Assembly: GCA_963556495.2 (NCBI GenBank)
Contig: OY747714.1
Location: 53,108,741 to 53,172,740, forward strand
Direction: 5' to 3'
Source: Valencia hispanica
Taxonomy: Eukaryota; Chordata; Actinopteri; Cyprinodontiformes; Valenciidae
DNA: 64,000 bases
Notes under the pieces: model-generated
The model's database searches: none
What the model was told of the DNA's origin: nothing
What the model saw: the letters and a program-made list of their open reading frames with translations, nothing else
Made by a program: the position numbers and the translations under genes
Shown: one piece after another, positions 48,947-58,747 of the stretch
How the letters are laid out: every line of letters starts with the position of its first letter
How positions within the stretch are numbered: the stretch's first letter is position 1

Positions 48947-50942
48947 GACGAGCCCACCTGGCCGTCATAAGGCCCTGGAACTGGTTTTTATTTTTTTAAT
49001 TTTTTACCGGGCTTCTCAACTAAAACAGAATATAATTTAGAAATGTATATTAACAATTGGGCATCTAAAGTACGCCAGTTTCGTCCCTGTGGAGCAGGAA
49101 GTAATTTATATTCGGCTGCCATTGAATATTCGTAACAAAAATCCAAAATGGATTAAAATTTAAAAAAAAAATAGGTTATTTGTATTAACTCTATAAATTA
49201 TTTATTTTAATTGATAAACTATCAATTCGTAGGCCCAAATTTATCCCAATATTAGTGCAGTTAACAGTAAAGGCAGGCACCGTTTTTATTTAATCTATTT
49301 ATTTCTTTTTATATTGCAGGAGTTTATATATTATTTATTCATGCAACATTAACCTTAATAATGTTTTAGGCAAAGCCGAAACGAAGGAAAGCTAAAAAGG
49401 TTTATAACGCACTGTTTATCTTATCATTAATTTATTTATATACGGAGATTATTGCCGTTTCATCTAAAAATCAAAGAATTCCTAATAGAGTCCGGCCTAC
49501 GCCAAAACTCGGGACGCACAATATGGTGAAACACACGAAAAAATAGAATTCTCCCAATATAAGGCAATTTGTATTTATCATTAAAACATATACCGAAAGA
49601 AATACGTTTAAAACTCGCTTTGCAACACGAAAACGTCAACAGTTTGCTCAAAAAAAAAAACTCAGCCGGACTGACAGATCAAAGTACGGCCCAATAAAAC
49701 TTCCGTGTCACACCGCGGAATGAATACGCCGGTGCACAGATGGCTAATTCTGCACTACGATGCTAAACCTAACAAACCGTACTCATAAGTAAACCAACCA
49801 AGAACAAAATGCCTCCAACAAAACCACACTTCGCCATCAATACTCGAATGACTGTTTAACCGAGCCAAATAAATACAGTTCGAAAGCTAAGCTACCAAAG
49901 ATTAGCTGTCATCATGAGCAAATTAGCTCAACCGGAAGCCAAACGTGACCGCTCCGTTATCATAAAAAGTTATTTTATATATATTCTATAGAGTTTACTA
50001 CCAGTTATTCATAATAACAGTCCTATATATATGTGTTAGACAATGCTTTAGACGTGTTTACGTAGTTGCACAAGGTTGAACGCCTTTATTTCCAGGCGAA
50101 ACTCATCCAAACTGTGCGTTAGCCGTAAGCTAACTTATGGTGGTACTTTAGCTGACTGAAAATGATATTCCCTTATTCCTCTACAATGTCAAGCTTCTAC
50201 GCTTATTGTCTGTACAAGAAGCGCGGGCATTGTCTAGGCGTTTAAGATTCGCAGAGGAATTATGGTTTTAGATTCAGTCGGTTAGTTCCCCTAAATGAGA
50301 AGTTTATATGCGGCCGGAGTTCAAGAAGCTATATGGTAGCTTCTTTCCGTCACCGCGACTTCCCCAATCACACACACAAACATCCGAGAGAAAGAAAGTA
50401 CAACAATTTTCACAATCTCATCAAACACTAACCTCTACCGGAGCCACCTAAAGCCGGACCTTTAAACACAATCCAATTCACGTGGCTCAATCGTGCGTTT
50501 GGAAGATACGCCGGCCTCTCCAAGGTAATCCGTCTCGACACAGAGAGCACCCAGGCTCTAAAACTAGTGTCTACCTGTCCGTTTGTCAGCCCGGGAGATT
50601 CCGACAGCGTCCCATCGGAAGTGAGCGGCCAACTCTCAAGCCCCCTGGTCCGTACTTTGGTCGACCCTCAACCGAAAGAACAACACGTCAACATTAAATG
50701 GAGAACGTTTAAATCGATCAATACCTATTAATTTGGTGTTAGCGCTTTTTCAGATTGATACAAAACCACCCGGGTGTTGATTAGCAAGGATCAATCCAGT
50801 CGCTCTCCGATTCTCTGTTGAACTCAAAGAAAAAACACAAAATCACTATAATTGCCACAAAACATGTATCAATCAGTTATGCCACACTCATTACTCACAC
50901 TCAATCTCTCCCAGCCCTGGGAAAACTCAAAACCAAATCAAA
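48947..50942 (-). other. ERV leader, about 2 kb, no recognisable gene
   Basis: This is unusually long for the interval between primer site and gag. The part at 49000-49700 is AT-rich with homopolymers; the part at 50340-50700 is CpG-rich. No frame over about 75 codons resembles a known protein. It could be packaging leader, an acquired host segment or an older insertion. Confidence 0.6.
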
Positions 50943-50960
50943 TGCCCGCATCCTCCACCA
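50943..50960 (-). other. Candidate tRNA primer-binding site of the ERV
   Basis: The plus strand reads TGCCCGCATCCTCCACCA, ending in CCA like a mature tRNA 3' end. On the element strand it therefore starts TGG, three bases inside the 5' LTR. The tRNA species is not assigned. Confidence 0.75.
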
Positions 50961-50963
50961 TAT

Positions 50964-51530
50964 TGTCGGCTTTTTTCTCATAATGTGCTCTGCAACTCAC
51001 TTCCTGCTCAGAGAGGTGGGGGCGCCGAACTCCAAAAACCCCAACGGGAACTGTTTCAAAATAAGACCCAAAGCTGAGAGACAAAGAGTAACAAAAAAAC
51101 ACACACAATCATATATCTGATTTTAAGACACATCTGCAGATGGGAGCCAGACAAGATCTGACTGACTCGTTCTCTTACAGGGCTGTATCATATTTATTTG
51201 AAAAAGAACAAAGAACATATCACATGACTCCTCTCTCCTCCTTCTACATCTTGACAGGCCATTTATTTTCTCCAGGTCTCTTGACCTTACCATGAACTGG
51301 GTTATAACATGACTTAGAGTTATAGCTGATCCTCCCTGCTTTCAATTCATATCTTTACTCAAGAGTTTGTTTACTTAAAACCTTCAACCCTATAAAATAC
51401 TGGTAACAGAGTCATGTTTTACTACCCTGAATAATATAAACAGGCCTATTACTTCTAAAGATTAAAAAAGATATAATTAAAACATATGTACTGCATAATA
51501 AAAATAGCCTCAAAAAAGTAGAATACAACA
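50964..51530 (-). repeat. ERV 5' LTR (promoter LTR)
   Basis: 567 bp, the partner of the LTR at 43811. In the minus orientation it would drive gag. TATA-like TTTATATTATTC and TATTTTATAGGG sequences lie upstream of the AATAAA signals, as expected for U3 and R, but no start site can be fixed from sequence. Confidence 0.95.
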
Positions 51531-52136
51531 CATGTCAGAGACAAATTAGTCACGCTAAATTAGTCACGGCCATTAGTTGCCAAGCAACGGCACACCTGCA
51601 CTTCTCAGGAGAGCCAGAAGTCATTAGAGTTCATTCCAACTCTATTGGAACATGGATTTAGGCCTTCAGGTTTACCATAGAAGCTGTAGATTACTTTCTA
51701 TTCATTCTGATTAGTGTGGAGTGCTCTTAAATGTCTTGAACCTGACTTTTGACCCACAAAATAAGACTCAAACAATCTTTTCAAAATAAAAGCCCTCAGA
51801 TTTTCAATACAATATCACAGCACACTATTGTTTTACACTACTATTACATTCTTATTACATATTTATTACTACTATTACACTACTCTTACATAGAGCTTCT
51901 TTCTGTCTGTCTGTCTGTCAGCGACTGACTCTGAAGGACTCCATGTCTGTCTCTCAGCAGAGGGTCTGAAAGAACTGAGACATCAGCTGTCTGTGTGACG
52001 TTCTGTCAGTGGAAGCTGCGCTGCGGAAGCAGCGCTCTCCTAGAACTTTACTGTCCGTCTCTTTCTCTCTGTCAGCGGCTGTGGAGCTGAGAATTGAGCG
52101 GTCCTAAAGGACTTTGTGTCCCTTTCTCTGTCTCCC

Positions 52137-52168
<32 letters not shown>

Positions 52169-52621
52169 AACGACTGTCGAGCTGCGAATTGAGCGGTCTT
52201 AAAGGACTTTGTGTCCCTGTCTCTCTCTCTCTTTCTGTCTATAAATTAGTTTACTTAATAGGCACATTCTTTATTCTTGCCACAACTCCATTTCCCATAA
52301 TGCTTCAGCAATGACATTGTCCATTCATTTCTAAGCACATTGCTGCCTGGGCTTTTAAAGCAGACCCCTTATCTGACTTAGGAGAGTGTTCTACCACATA
52401 GAAAAGTATTCACACCCCTTACCTAATATTATGCTACTTAGCATTATCAAGCTAGTTAGCATTAGCATGCTAGCTCTTTCTACCATTTTAGCTAAATTTT
52501 GTTTTTTGACAAACTTTTTGTACTGATTCCTCAAATGCTAGTGATAACATGTTAGCTAGCATTAGCATGCTAGTTAGCATTAGCATGCTAGCTCATGTTA
52601 GCATTTTAGCTAATTTTTGAA
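51531..52621 (+). repeat. Right end of the macrosatellite (unit 12 remainder and terminal partial unit)
   Basis: The core resumes at the CATG duplication and finishes near 51661. It is followed by a short distal module (a GCGCTGC-GGAA-GCAGCGC hairpin at 52018-52035), a very short pyrimidine tract (about 52125-52168), the linker with ATAAATTAGTTTACTTAATA, and a minisatellite stub at 52423-52620. The head module ACATGGAGTTAAGG is missing and the copy is more diverged than internal units, as expected at an array edge. Confidence 0.85.
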
Positions 52622-52914
52622 CACTCAGCCACCTAACGCTCTCTGGTCGCCATGGTAACATGTAAACATACCTTTAATAATTCAAGATTTACCACAAAAA
52701 CAAATACAAAGTGCATGAAAAATCTAACTCACCACAACGCTGAATCAGCGAGAGCCTTGGGCTTTTCCCACTTTACAAAGAAAGGTTTCTTTTCTATCCA
52801 TCTTGCTACCTTGTGGGATTATGTGTCTGAGCTACGTAACGGGGATATCCGGTTATTTTTCAAAAAAAACATCGGTCACCCTCAGATAATAAATAAAACG
52901 GAAATACTGTAAGT
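52622..52914. other. Array-edge flank, unassigned
   Basis: Starts abruptly at ACACTCAGCCACC after the minisatellite. An 86-codon plus frame (52652-52912) has no recognised domain. It may be the interior of the transposon whose end follows. Confidence 0.4.
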
Positions 52915-53002
52915 TATTTATTCTTTATGTGTGGCTCGCGGCCCGGTACCACATGACCCACGGCCCGGTACCGGTCCGCGACCCGGGGGTTGGGGACCTC
53001 TG
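52915..53002 (-). mobile_element. hAT-like transposon terminus
   Basis: The right end, read on the minus strand, is CAGAGGTCCCCAACCCCCGG followed by a CGGACCGGTACCGG motif. This resembles a widespread vertebrate hAT terminal sequence with CAG at the tip. No matching left terminus or 8-bp target duplication was found, so it is one end of a truncated copy. Confidence 0.5.
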
Positions 53003-53149
53003 CTCTAGATCACTTTGTTCAGTCTCTTTAAAGCTACCCTTACTGATGTTGCATTGTCACACTTAATAAGGTAATGGAACTCTTAAATACAAAACAGACC
53101 CCCCAGGAATTAAAATAAACTATTACTCCACTCTCATTTTCAAAGAAAA

Positions 53150-53690
53150 CTCCAACCAATCCTTGCAGTGTGACCCCCCCGCCGAGGGACCTGCCTGTCA
53201 GACGTTTGATTTGGCATTACGTCCTGAGGGAACGGGGGTGGGGCTGTTGATGTTCTTATAATTGTGCTGTGCTTTCTGAAATGCAACAGACACTGAATGA
53301 TCTCTGCTTCCTCCAGAAGTAAAGTCTGCACTGTCGTTTCTTCTAGATGCTTCAGTGTTGCATTTCTAGACTAGCTGAACTCCAAGGTACCTGTATTCCT
53401 CCACCACCTCCACCTCTTCTCCAGGATGTAAACAGTGCTTTGTTTACTCTTGTTCCTCCTGAAGTCAACAATCATCTGTTTAGTTCTGCTGGTGTTTAAC
53501 ATGAGGTGATTGTTACTGTACTTCTTCTCCATCACTGATGATACCCACAGCTGCAGGGTGATCAGAGTAGGTTTGTAGATGACAGGACTCAGAGTTATTG
53601 GAAGTCTGAGGCAAACACAGTGGAGCTCAGCTGAACGAGTGAACAAGGAAACATGACAAAGCAGAGCGCACCTGTGCAACATATAGAATG
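53150..53690 (-). pseudogene. LINE reverse transcriptase fragment
   Basis: The minus-strand frame at 53371-53682 contains LMLNTSRTKQMIVDFRRNK, the conserved block after the catalytic motif in L2/CR1-type LINE polymerases, followed by a degraded EEVEVVEEY-like stretch read as EKRWRWWRNTG after frame damage. The remaining sequence down to 53150 has LINE-like composition but no clean frame. It is a short decayed copy with no ends visible. Confidence 0.6.
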
Positions 53691-54669
53691 TTGATTTTAC
53701 CTTAAAAAAATAGTGATTATTTTGCCTTAATACATTCTGCTATTGTCAGATGTTCCTAAAGACAGCACACTTCTGCTGCTGGCGAAGTTGAATCCAGGCA
53801 AATACTGGAAGTAGACCCACCACCATTGCTACCTGGATGTCAACACACCAGTGGTGTGGATGTGCTGTGGCTGATATCAGAGAAATCTGAGCTCACATTA
53901 TCAGAGGAGAAAAGACAAAGAGAAATGAACAGTGGAAGAGATGACATGAGTCAACATTAGGCTGAACCCAAACCTATTTATGTGATTACTGAAATTTGTG
54001 TTTTATTTTCTACAGGTCACATAAGAAAAGTCCACAGAGACATCAGAGACACTGATATCAAGGCCTGCATGGCTCAAAAATGAAAAGATGTCAGCAGGCG
54101 TGGCAAGGAAACATGGTAACCTGTTATTACCGTTCATGCCTTTGTACTAATGATTCTGTTACAAGTTATAAGCAAGTAGAAATATATGAATTTGAGGATT
54201 TAGTCTGTTAAAGTCAAACTAACCTTCTCTTTGAAAGAATAGTCTGGATTTTGGACTAATGTAATCTTCTGTGTTATCTTGTTCCAACAACAGGGAGCCT
54301 GCTGGACCAGTACAAGAGGACTAAATCGAGAAACAAACACACTAACTCATTTTGTTCTTGACACATTGTTTTACTGTTTGTACTGTGATTTTGTAGTTTA
54401 TCCCCTCCAAATAAACAGCATTTGTTTAATTTAAGTTCTTGTGAACTTTTTTAATGTGGAAAAGTGGCCATCAGCCTTTAAGCACTATTTGACTTTCTGT
54501 CCTTAAAATGTGTTTCTGACTTACTTTCATGGGACATGATTAATGGTGCAAAGTACATGAGTTCTCAAAGAAATAGTGACGCTGGTTTAAAATCTACCAA
54601 TATGGATGAACAGTTTACATTAAGCACTGCAGCATTAGCAACATTTCCATACATGAGAAAATGTGATTT

Positions 54670-54704
54670 TGGAATATCATATGTGCTTAACATATGATAT
54701 TCCA
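54670..54704. repeat. Perfect 15-bp hairpin
   Basis: TGGAATATCATATGT (54670-54684) and its exact reverse complement (54690-54704) are separated by GCTTA. A smaller CCACGT/ACGTGG pair follows directly. Confidence 0.85.
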
Positions 54705-55178
54705 CGTGTCCAAACGTGGTTTTGGAATATTTTCATGTGGATCACATGTGGATAAGTTGAACCACATGTGCTTCACATGACCCTAACCCTATCCTCAGCA
54801 CAACTGCAGCTTCTCTGACTCACTGCTCCATCAAGCCACGCCCCTCCTACACCTGCAGCGAATCCCTGCTCAGCTCTGGGGCTCAGCAGAACAGGAGAAC
54901 CAATCAGCTCCAAGAATCTGAGATTCGTGATGTAATTTGAGCTTTCTGATATTAAATTGAGCAGAACCTTTGACCCAAACCAAAGGGCGTCGGTTTGTTT
55001 TTAAAATAGCTGAGGACAAAAACCATAAACTTGAGTTTAGTTTGAAGATTCCTGGAAACAATTATCAATTATTCATATAGTCTAAGTATTGATCTGTTCC
55101 ATGTTTCATTACAATATGCACTGCAGTGTATCAACAGGTGTTGGAAATCGTATCTTTATTCAATGAATAAAAGTTGAA

Positions 55179-55202
55179 AGGGTAAGGGTTAACCCTTACC
55201 CT
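55179..55202. repeat. 24-bp perfect palindrome of telomere-like words
   Basis: AGGGTAAGGGTT is followed immediately by its reverse complement, centred on GTTAAC. It resembles two short degenerate TTAGGG-type runs joined head to head; CCCTAACCCTATCC occurs about 400 bp upstream. Confidence 0.85.
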
Positions 55203-55501
55203 AGCTTAAATGATTTGTTTTTCAAAAGGCACTGAAAATCATCATTAGGCTGTTTGTTTGGAAGAATCATTCAAATCCACATATAACACAAAGAACAATG
55301 TTGGCTACATATCGCCCCAGAAAAATATGTGTAACAATAAAACGTTTTCTATTTGCAACACTTGTTCTGTGCAGAGAAACTTTAGCTAACAGTTCAGTCC
55401 TGAAGCGAGGTGGGTACCCGGGGATGTCCTGCATAAAGTTGTTTCACCGGTGGAAAAATACATGAATTAAATTTCACGGCTCTGGGAGGAAGTTTCTTTA
55501 A

Positions 55502-56115
55502 TGGGCCTATATCATGCAAAATAATTTTTTGATGTATTAACTATGTTATGAAGTTATTTTCCCATCAAAAACTTGCCCCAAGTGATTTATTGGTTCAAAC
55601 TCGCATGTCTGAGTAATTCCTCTGAATCTGGCGCCCTGAGCAGCCGCCAAGCCCCACCTTAGAAAACGAGAGGTCCACAACCAATGTATGTCACTTTCCT
55701 GTAGCGCCCCGCTACAGGAAACATATGAGCGACCGAAGACCTTCATGTAGCCAATTAGCTTTTCACTTACCAATCAGAAACATCCTGCTCAGTCTTCGAG
55801 GTCTATGCAGTTCTTTGTGCATTTCAAATTCACGGTCGGACTCTGGGTCGAGACTGTAAGGCTCCACAACACCTGCATCCGTGGGCATGCCTGTTGCCCA
55901 TGCTGCTTCGCCGGGGCTTTAGGGCTACGTCATGAAATGGGCGACACTCTAACGAAGGAGGCTGGATTTTGGTGATACCGAGCGTTTCACTTCCGGGTTG
56001 TAAATAACTAAAATCTCAAACGAAATTAGGACTCCACAATGCCAAGGGTGATATTTTATCATCAGTTAGCCCGTTGTTGACTTTGAAACTTGTTGAATAG
56101 CATGATATAGATCCT
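55502..56115. mobile_element. TTAA-flanked MITE (Kolobok- or piggyBac-like)
   Basis: The element is 614 bp, flanked by TTAA on both sides (55498-55501 and 56116-56119). Its termini are inverted: TGGGCCTATATCATGC at the left and AGGATCTATATCATGC at the right, read inward, 13 of 16 matching. An internal hairpin TTTCCTGTAGCG-CCC-CGCTACAGGAAA sits at 55695-55721. There is no transposase frame. TTAA duplications occur in both Kolobok and piggyBac; the purine-rich tip favours the former weakly. Confidence 0.7.
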
Positions 56116-56119
56116 TTAA

Positions 56120-56992
56120 TGTGGGCGGGTTGCGAGTGAGAAAAATATAATTGTTTTAATGTTTTGTTTAAGACTCCAAAAGAGGATTGTGTTTATATAT
56201 TTTGTGTTGGTGGAAAGAACGAGGGAATATTTCCCAACGTTTCACTGATGGTGAAATTATTCTCGCTATCCTGGCATCCAGCGCAGAGAGACGTTTCTGC
56301 AGCTGGATTTGTGATTCAGGAACAGAGAACAGTTAAAGCCACAGATTGTGGACTATATTATATTTCTGCAGTGATCTCTGCATGAAATACATTTCAGCTG
56401 TGCAATATTACAAAGAAACAAAAGGGACATAATTCATTCCCTTCATTCGTGTTATTTTCTGACTGACTGTTTTTTAAACTTTGATAAAAAAAATATTAAG
56501 ACAAATTCAATATTATTTAATTTTCATTCATTTAATTAATATTCAGTCCAAACAAGCTGAACAAAGAATCTCCATCGTGCTTCACACATGGGGTCCACCC
56601 TTCAGTAGACGCAGCACATAAGCAGCTTTCCATAATTTAGGAATGATGAAAGTTTGGACACGTAGAAAAGATGAGGGCAATTGGCTCAATGATGAAATCA
56701 GCTGCTAGCTGTAGAATAATAATTAGTTCGTTTTTTTGTTGTTGCTCAAAATTAAGTTAATTTAACAAAAACGTTGAAATTTGCTTTTGAGATTAGCGTC
56801 TTCACTTTTTATCCTGATCTAACGAGACATTTTTTTTGACAGAAGAAATTAATGTACAACGCAACACAATTATAAATCTTTACAGTCAGAAATGTCTCAG
56901 AATAATTAAATTAGATCTGCAATGATAACGGTGCTTTTCATAGTTTTGGCCACCAGGGTGCGCTGGAGATGACAATGTTAATGAGCTAGTAG
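56120..56992. other. Intergenic stretch without recognised gene
   Basis: AT-rich sequence with a 73-codon frame at 56164-56385 that matches nothing known. No structural RNA or repeat was recognised. Confidence 0.5.
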
Positions 56993-58270
56993 TATAGACA
57001 AGTTTACGCGCCTAAACTCTGGGCGGCGCCATTAGTATACACATATGCATTTCATTTCCACCGGAAGTGGTTTACCCAGTGTCTGCCGGTGTAAACAGCG
57101 ATTTTGATGATAGCTTGGGAACACGGTTCAGCTACTTTGACTGGAGATGTTTTTACTCTCCCCCACCCGAATTCATTGCAAAACTGGGAGGATAACATGA
57201 TGACGTGGCCCAGCATAACGTACTGCAAGATTTGCTCCTACTTCGTGCAGTCAATGGCCATAGATGGAAAAGCAATGGAAAATCTGAAAGCTTCCGAGGA
57301 ATATTAATATCTGCACAGCAACAAAGTCGGTTGTGTCATGTCATACCAACACGATCGTTTTGTGTATCTGAAAGCAAATGTAGAGCCTAGCCAGTGTTTG
57401 AACAATGCGTGGCATAATGCTTGAGTGCTGGTAACTGAAGCTGGAGAAGTCAAAACCGCGGGATGTACATGTGTAGCTGGACCAGGGAGATCTGGTTCCC
57501 ACTCAGCTGCGATCCTGTGGAACGTAACTAGATTATTTAACCATTGTAGCCTAGGCCTATGTCTTTTTATTGTTGGTATCCGAACTACATCATAGCCTAG
57601 TTGAAAGACCTTGTAAAAACAAAGCAAACGAGGAGCTGCGCTGCACTGCATGCGCTGTAATGTGAAACTAAAATGCTGAAACCTAAGTGTAGTTTCACAG
57701 ACGAATTGCAGAAAACTTTATATAGTTTATTTTACAATAAACTATATTAACTTGAAAAAATGCTGTATTTTATAATGGTGATAATAATGTAATAATAATT
57801 GATAAACATGACTCAGTGATTTACTGGAGAATAAATTCCTACATCATTTTTAAAAATCATATTTGCTAGCACACATTTCCAACAATAATTAATAGTAATA
57901 TTTTTCTGCAAATATAAATAAAAATTCTTTAGTTTATTTGATTTATTATGGTGGTTTTTCAAAGCAAACCTTCAAATTCATGTGAGAGATGGAAATGATA
58001 TCTGACTGCATTGTGGTCGTAACACTCTATCTAACCGCTCGTTCAGGTGCTTTCTCGACTGTTTGCAACCAACTACCGCACACATTGTTCCCGAACCACT
58101 TTTCTTCATGTTGTAATGGTTAACTCCTCTATGTAACCGCGATATTAGTGCTTTGTCGGCACTACGGAGCTAGCTAGCAAAACAAACTCAGCCCGCCAGA
58201 ATGGAAGTGGATTGCATTTACGGGAGGAGTTCAGGAAGTAAAGCGGAAACGGCTCGTAAACTTGTCTATA
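56993..58270 (+). mobile_element. 1.28-kb DNA transposon with SWIM/YqaJ-type pseudogene (ISL2EU-like)
   Basis: TATAGACAAGTTTACGCGCC at 56993-57012 is matched in inverted orientation at 58251-58270 with one difference over 20 bp; a TA target duplication is possible but part of the repeat. The only coding trace inside is a frame resembling the N-terminal and SWIM-type portions of the YqaJ-nuclease-like proteins carried by ISL2EU/IS4EU transposons. The nuclease itself and any transposase are absent, so this is an internally deleted copy. An AT-rich palindrome (TATAGTTTATT/AATAAACTATA, 57721-57746) lies in the right half. Confidence 0.6.
57104..57525 (+). pseudogene. SWIM zinc-finger/YqaJ-associated protein fragment
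   Basis: A single reading frame spans the interval with stops only at 57305-57307 (TAA) and 57422-57424 (TGA). Before the first stop, WPSITYCKICSYFV and the following residues fit the N-terminal block of this family. After it, VYLKANVEPSQ and AGEVKTAGCTCVAGPG lead into a SWIM-type finger (CxC...CxH). The second-to-last zinc ligand is changed: SGSH stands where SCSH is usual. The frame ends at a GTAACT donor-like site. Preserved frame with two stops and one lost ligand indicates decay by point mutation. Confidence 0.65.
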
Positions 58271-58542
58271 GGACCATTTTCCAATCCCAGCTTGAAATGA
58301 TTCAGAAAGCTTCATTTGGCCATCAGTAGCTCCCATAAACTAAAAAGGTATAGATGTTAAAATCCTCCTGCTCTCTGATTGGTTAATAAATCCCAGGCAT
58401 GCAGCTTTTCTTAACTGAAATATCAGATCATTTTTTTCATTGTTTGCTGTGATGGAAATAAACAGTGATGAAATAGCCCCCCAAAATAAAAACTATTGGG
58501 TGCAATATTATCAGAAATAAATCTCCTGTAGCCATTGAAGCA
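58271..58542. other. Short intergenic stretch
   Basis: Nothing recognised; several AATAAA-like words without a gene upstream. Confidence 0.4.
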
Positions 58543-58747
58543 ATGAAATATGAACTTCTATATCATGATTGGACTAATGTGATGATGATGTCAATGACTC
58601 TTATAATGCATTTTTTGGGAATATTTATGGGATTCTATGATAAGAATTGTCCTCTTAAATATTACAAGCCAAACTGTAAAAGACGGCACTCGCCGTGGAT
58701 TACTAAATCATGGAAATTTCATAAAGATAAATACGACTTTGACTGAA
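58543..58747 (+). pseudogene. Possible LINE inter-domain fragment
   Basis: The frame contains [15 protein letters not shown] and HSPWITKSW, phrases typical of the region between endonuclease and reverse transcriptase in fish LINEs. It lies upstream of an endonuclease start, so it would belong to a different, earlier LINE copy. Short and without ends. Confidence 0.4.

Larger units (their letters stand above)
43811..51530 (-). mobile_element. Class I-like endogenous retrovirus, defective, minus strand
   Basis: The element is 7720 bp, bounded by two 567-bp LTRs and flanked by the 4-bp duplication CATG (43807-43810 and 51531-51534). The uninterrupted target reads GACATGTCAGAGAC in the other units. 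In the minus orientation the order is 5' LTR, candidate primer site, a leader of about 2 kb, gag, a protease remnant, a polymerase remnant (thumb/connection plus RNase H), a gap with no recognisable integrase, an env tail, a polypurine tract and the 3' LTR. A 4-bp duplication and a single zinc knuckle fit gamma/epsilon-type retroviruses. Near-identical LTRs indicate recent insertion, yet the coding interior is heavily deleted, so the copy was probably mobilised in trans. Confidence 0.92.
53691..55497. other. Intergenic stretch without recognised gene
   Basis: No credible gene. Splice-like acceptors (TTTTATTTTCTACAG near 54015; TTGTTCCAACAACAG near 54293) and an AATAAA at 54410-54415 could be the tail of a decayed transcript, but all frames between them are closed. 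Two inverted repeats are listed separately. Confidence 0.5.

Noticed and set aside
50482..50697. 71-codon plus-strand frame in the ERV leader
   Set aside because: Antisense to the element, in CpG-rich sequence, with no recognised motif.
50943..50960. tRNA-like 3' end as a possible tRNA gene
   Set aside because: No cloverleaf precedes it; its place three bases inside an LTR explains it as a primer-binding site.
53960..54420. Two-exon gene tail with acceptor sites and AATAAA
   Set aside because: All frames are closed between the splice-like sites, and each signal is short enough to occur by chance.
56555..56610. Phrase resembling Tc1/mariner sequence (ATCGTGCTTCAC)
   Set aside because: Too short, with no inverted ends or TA-flanked boundaries found.
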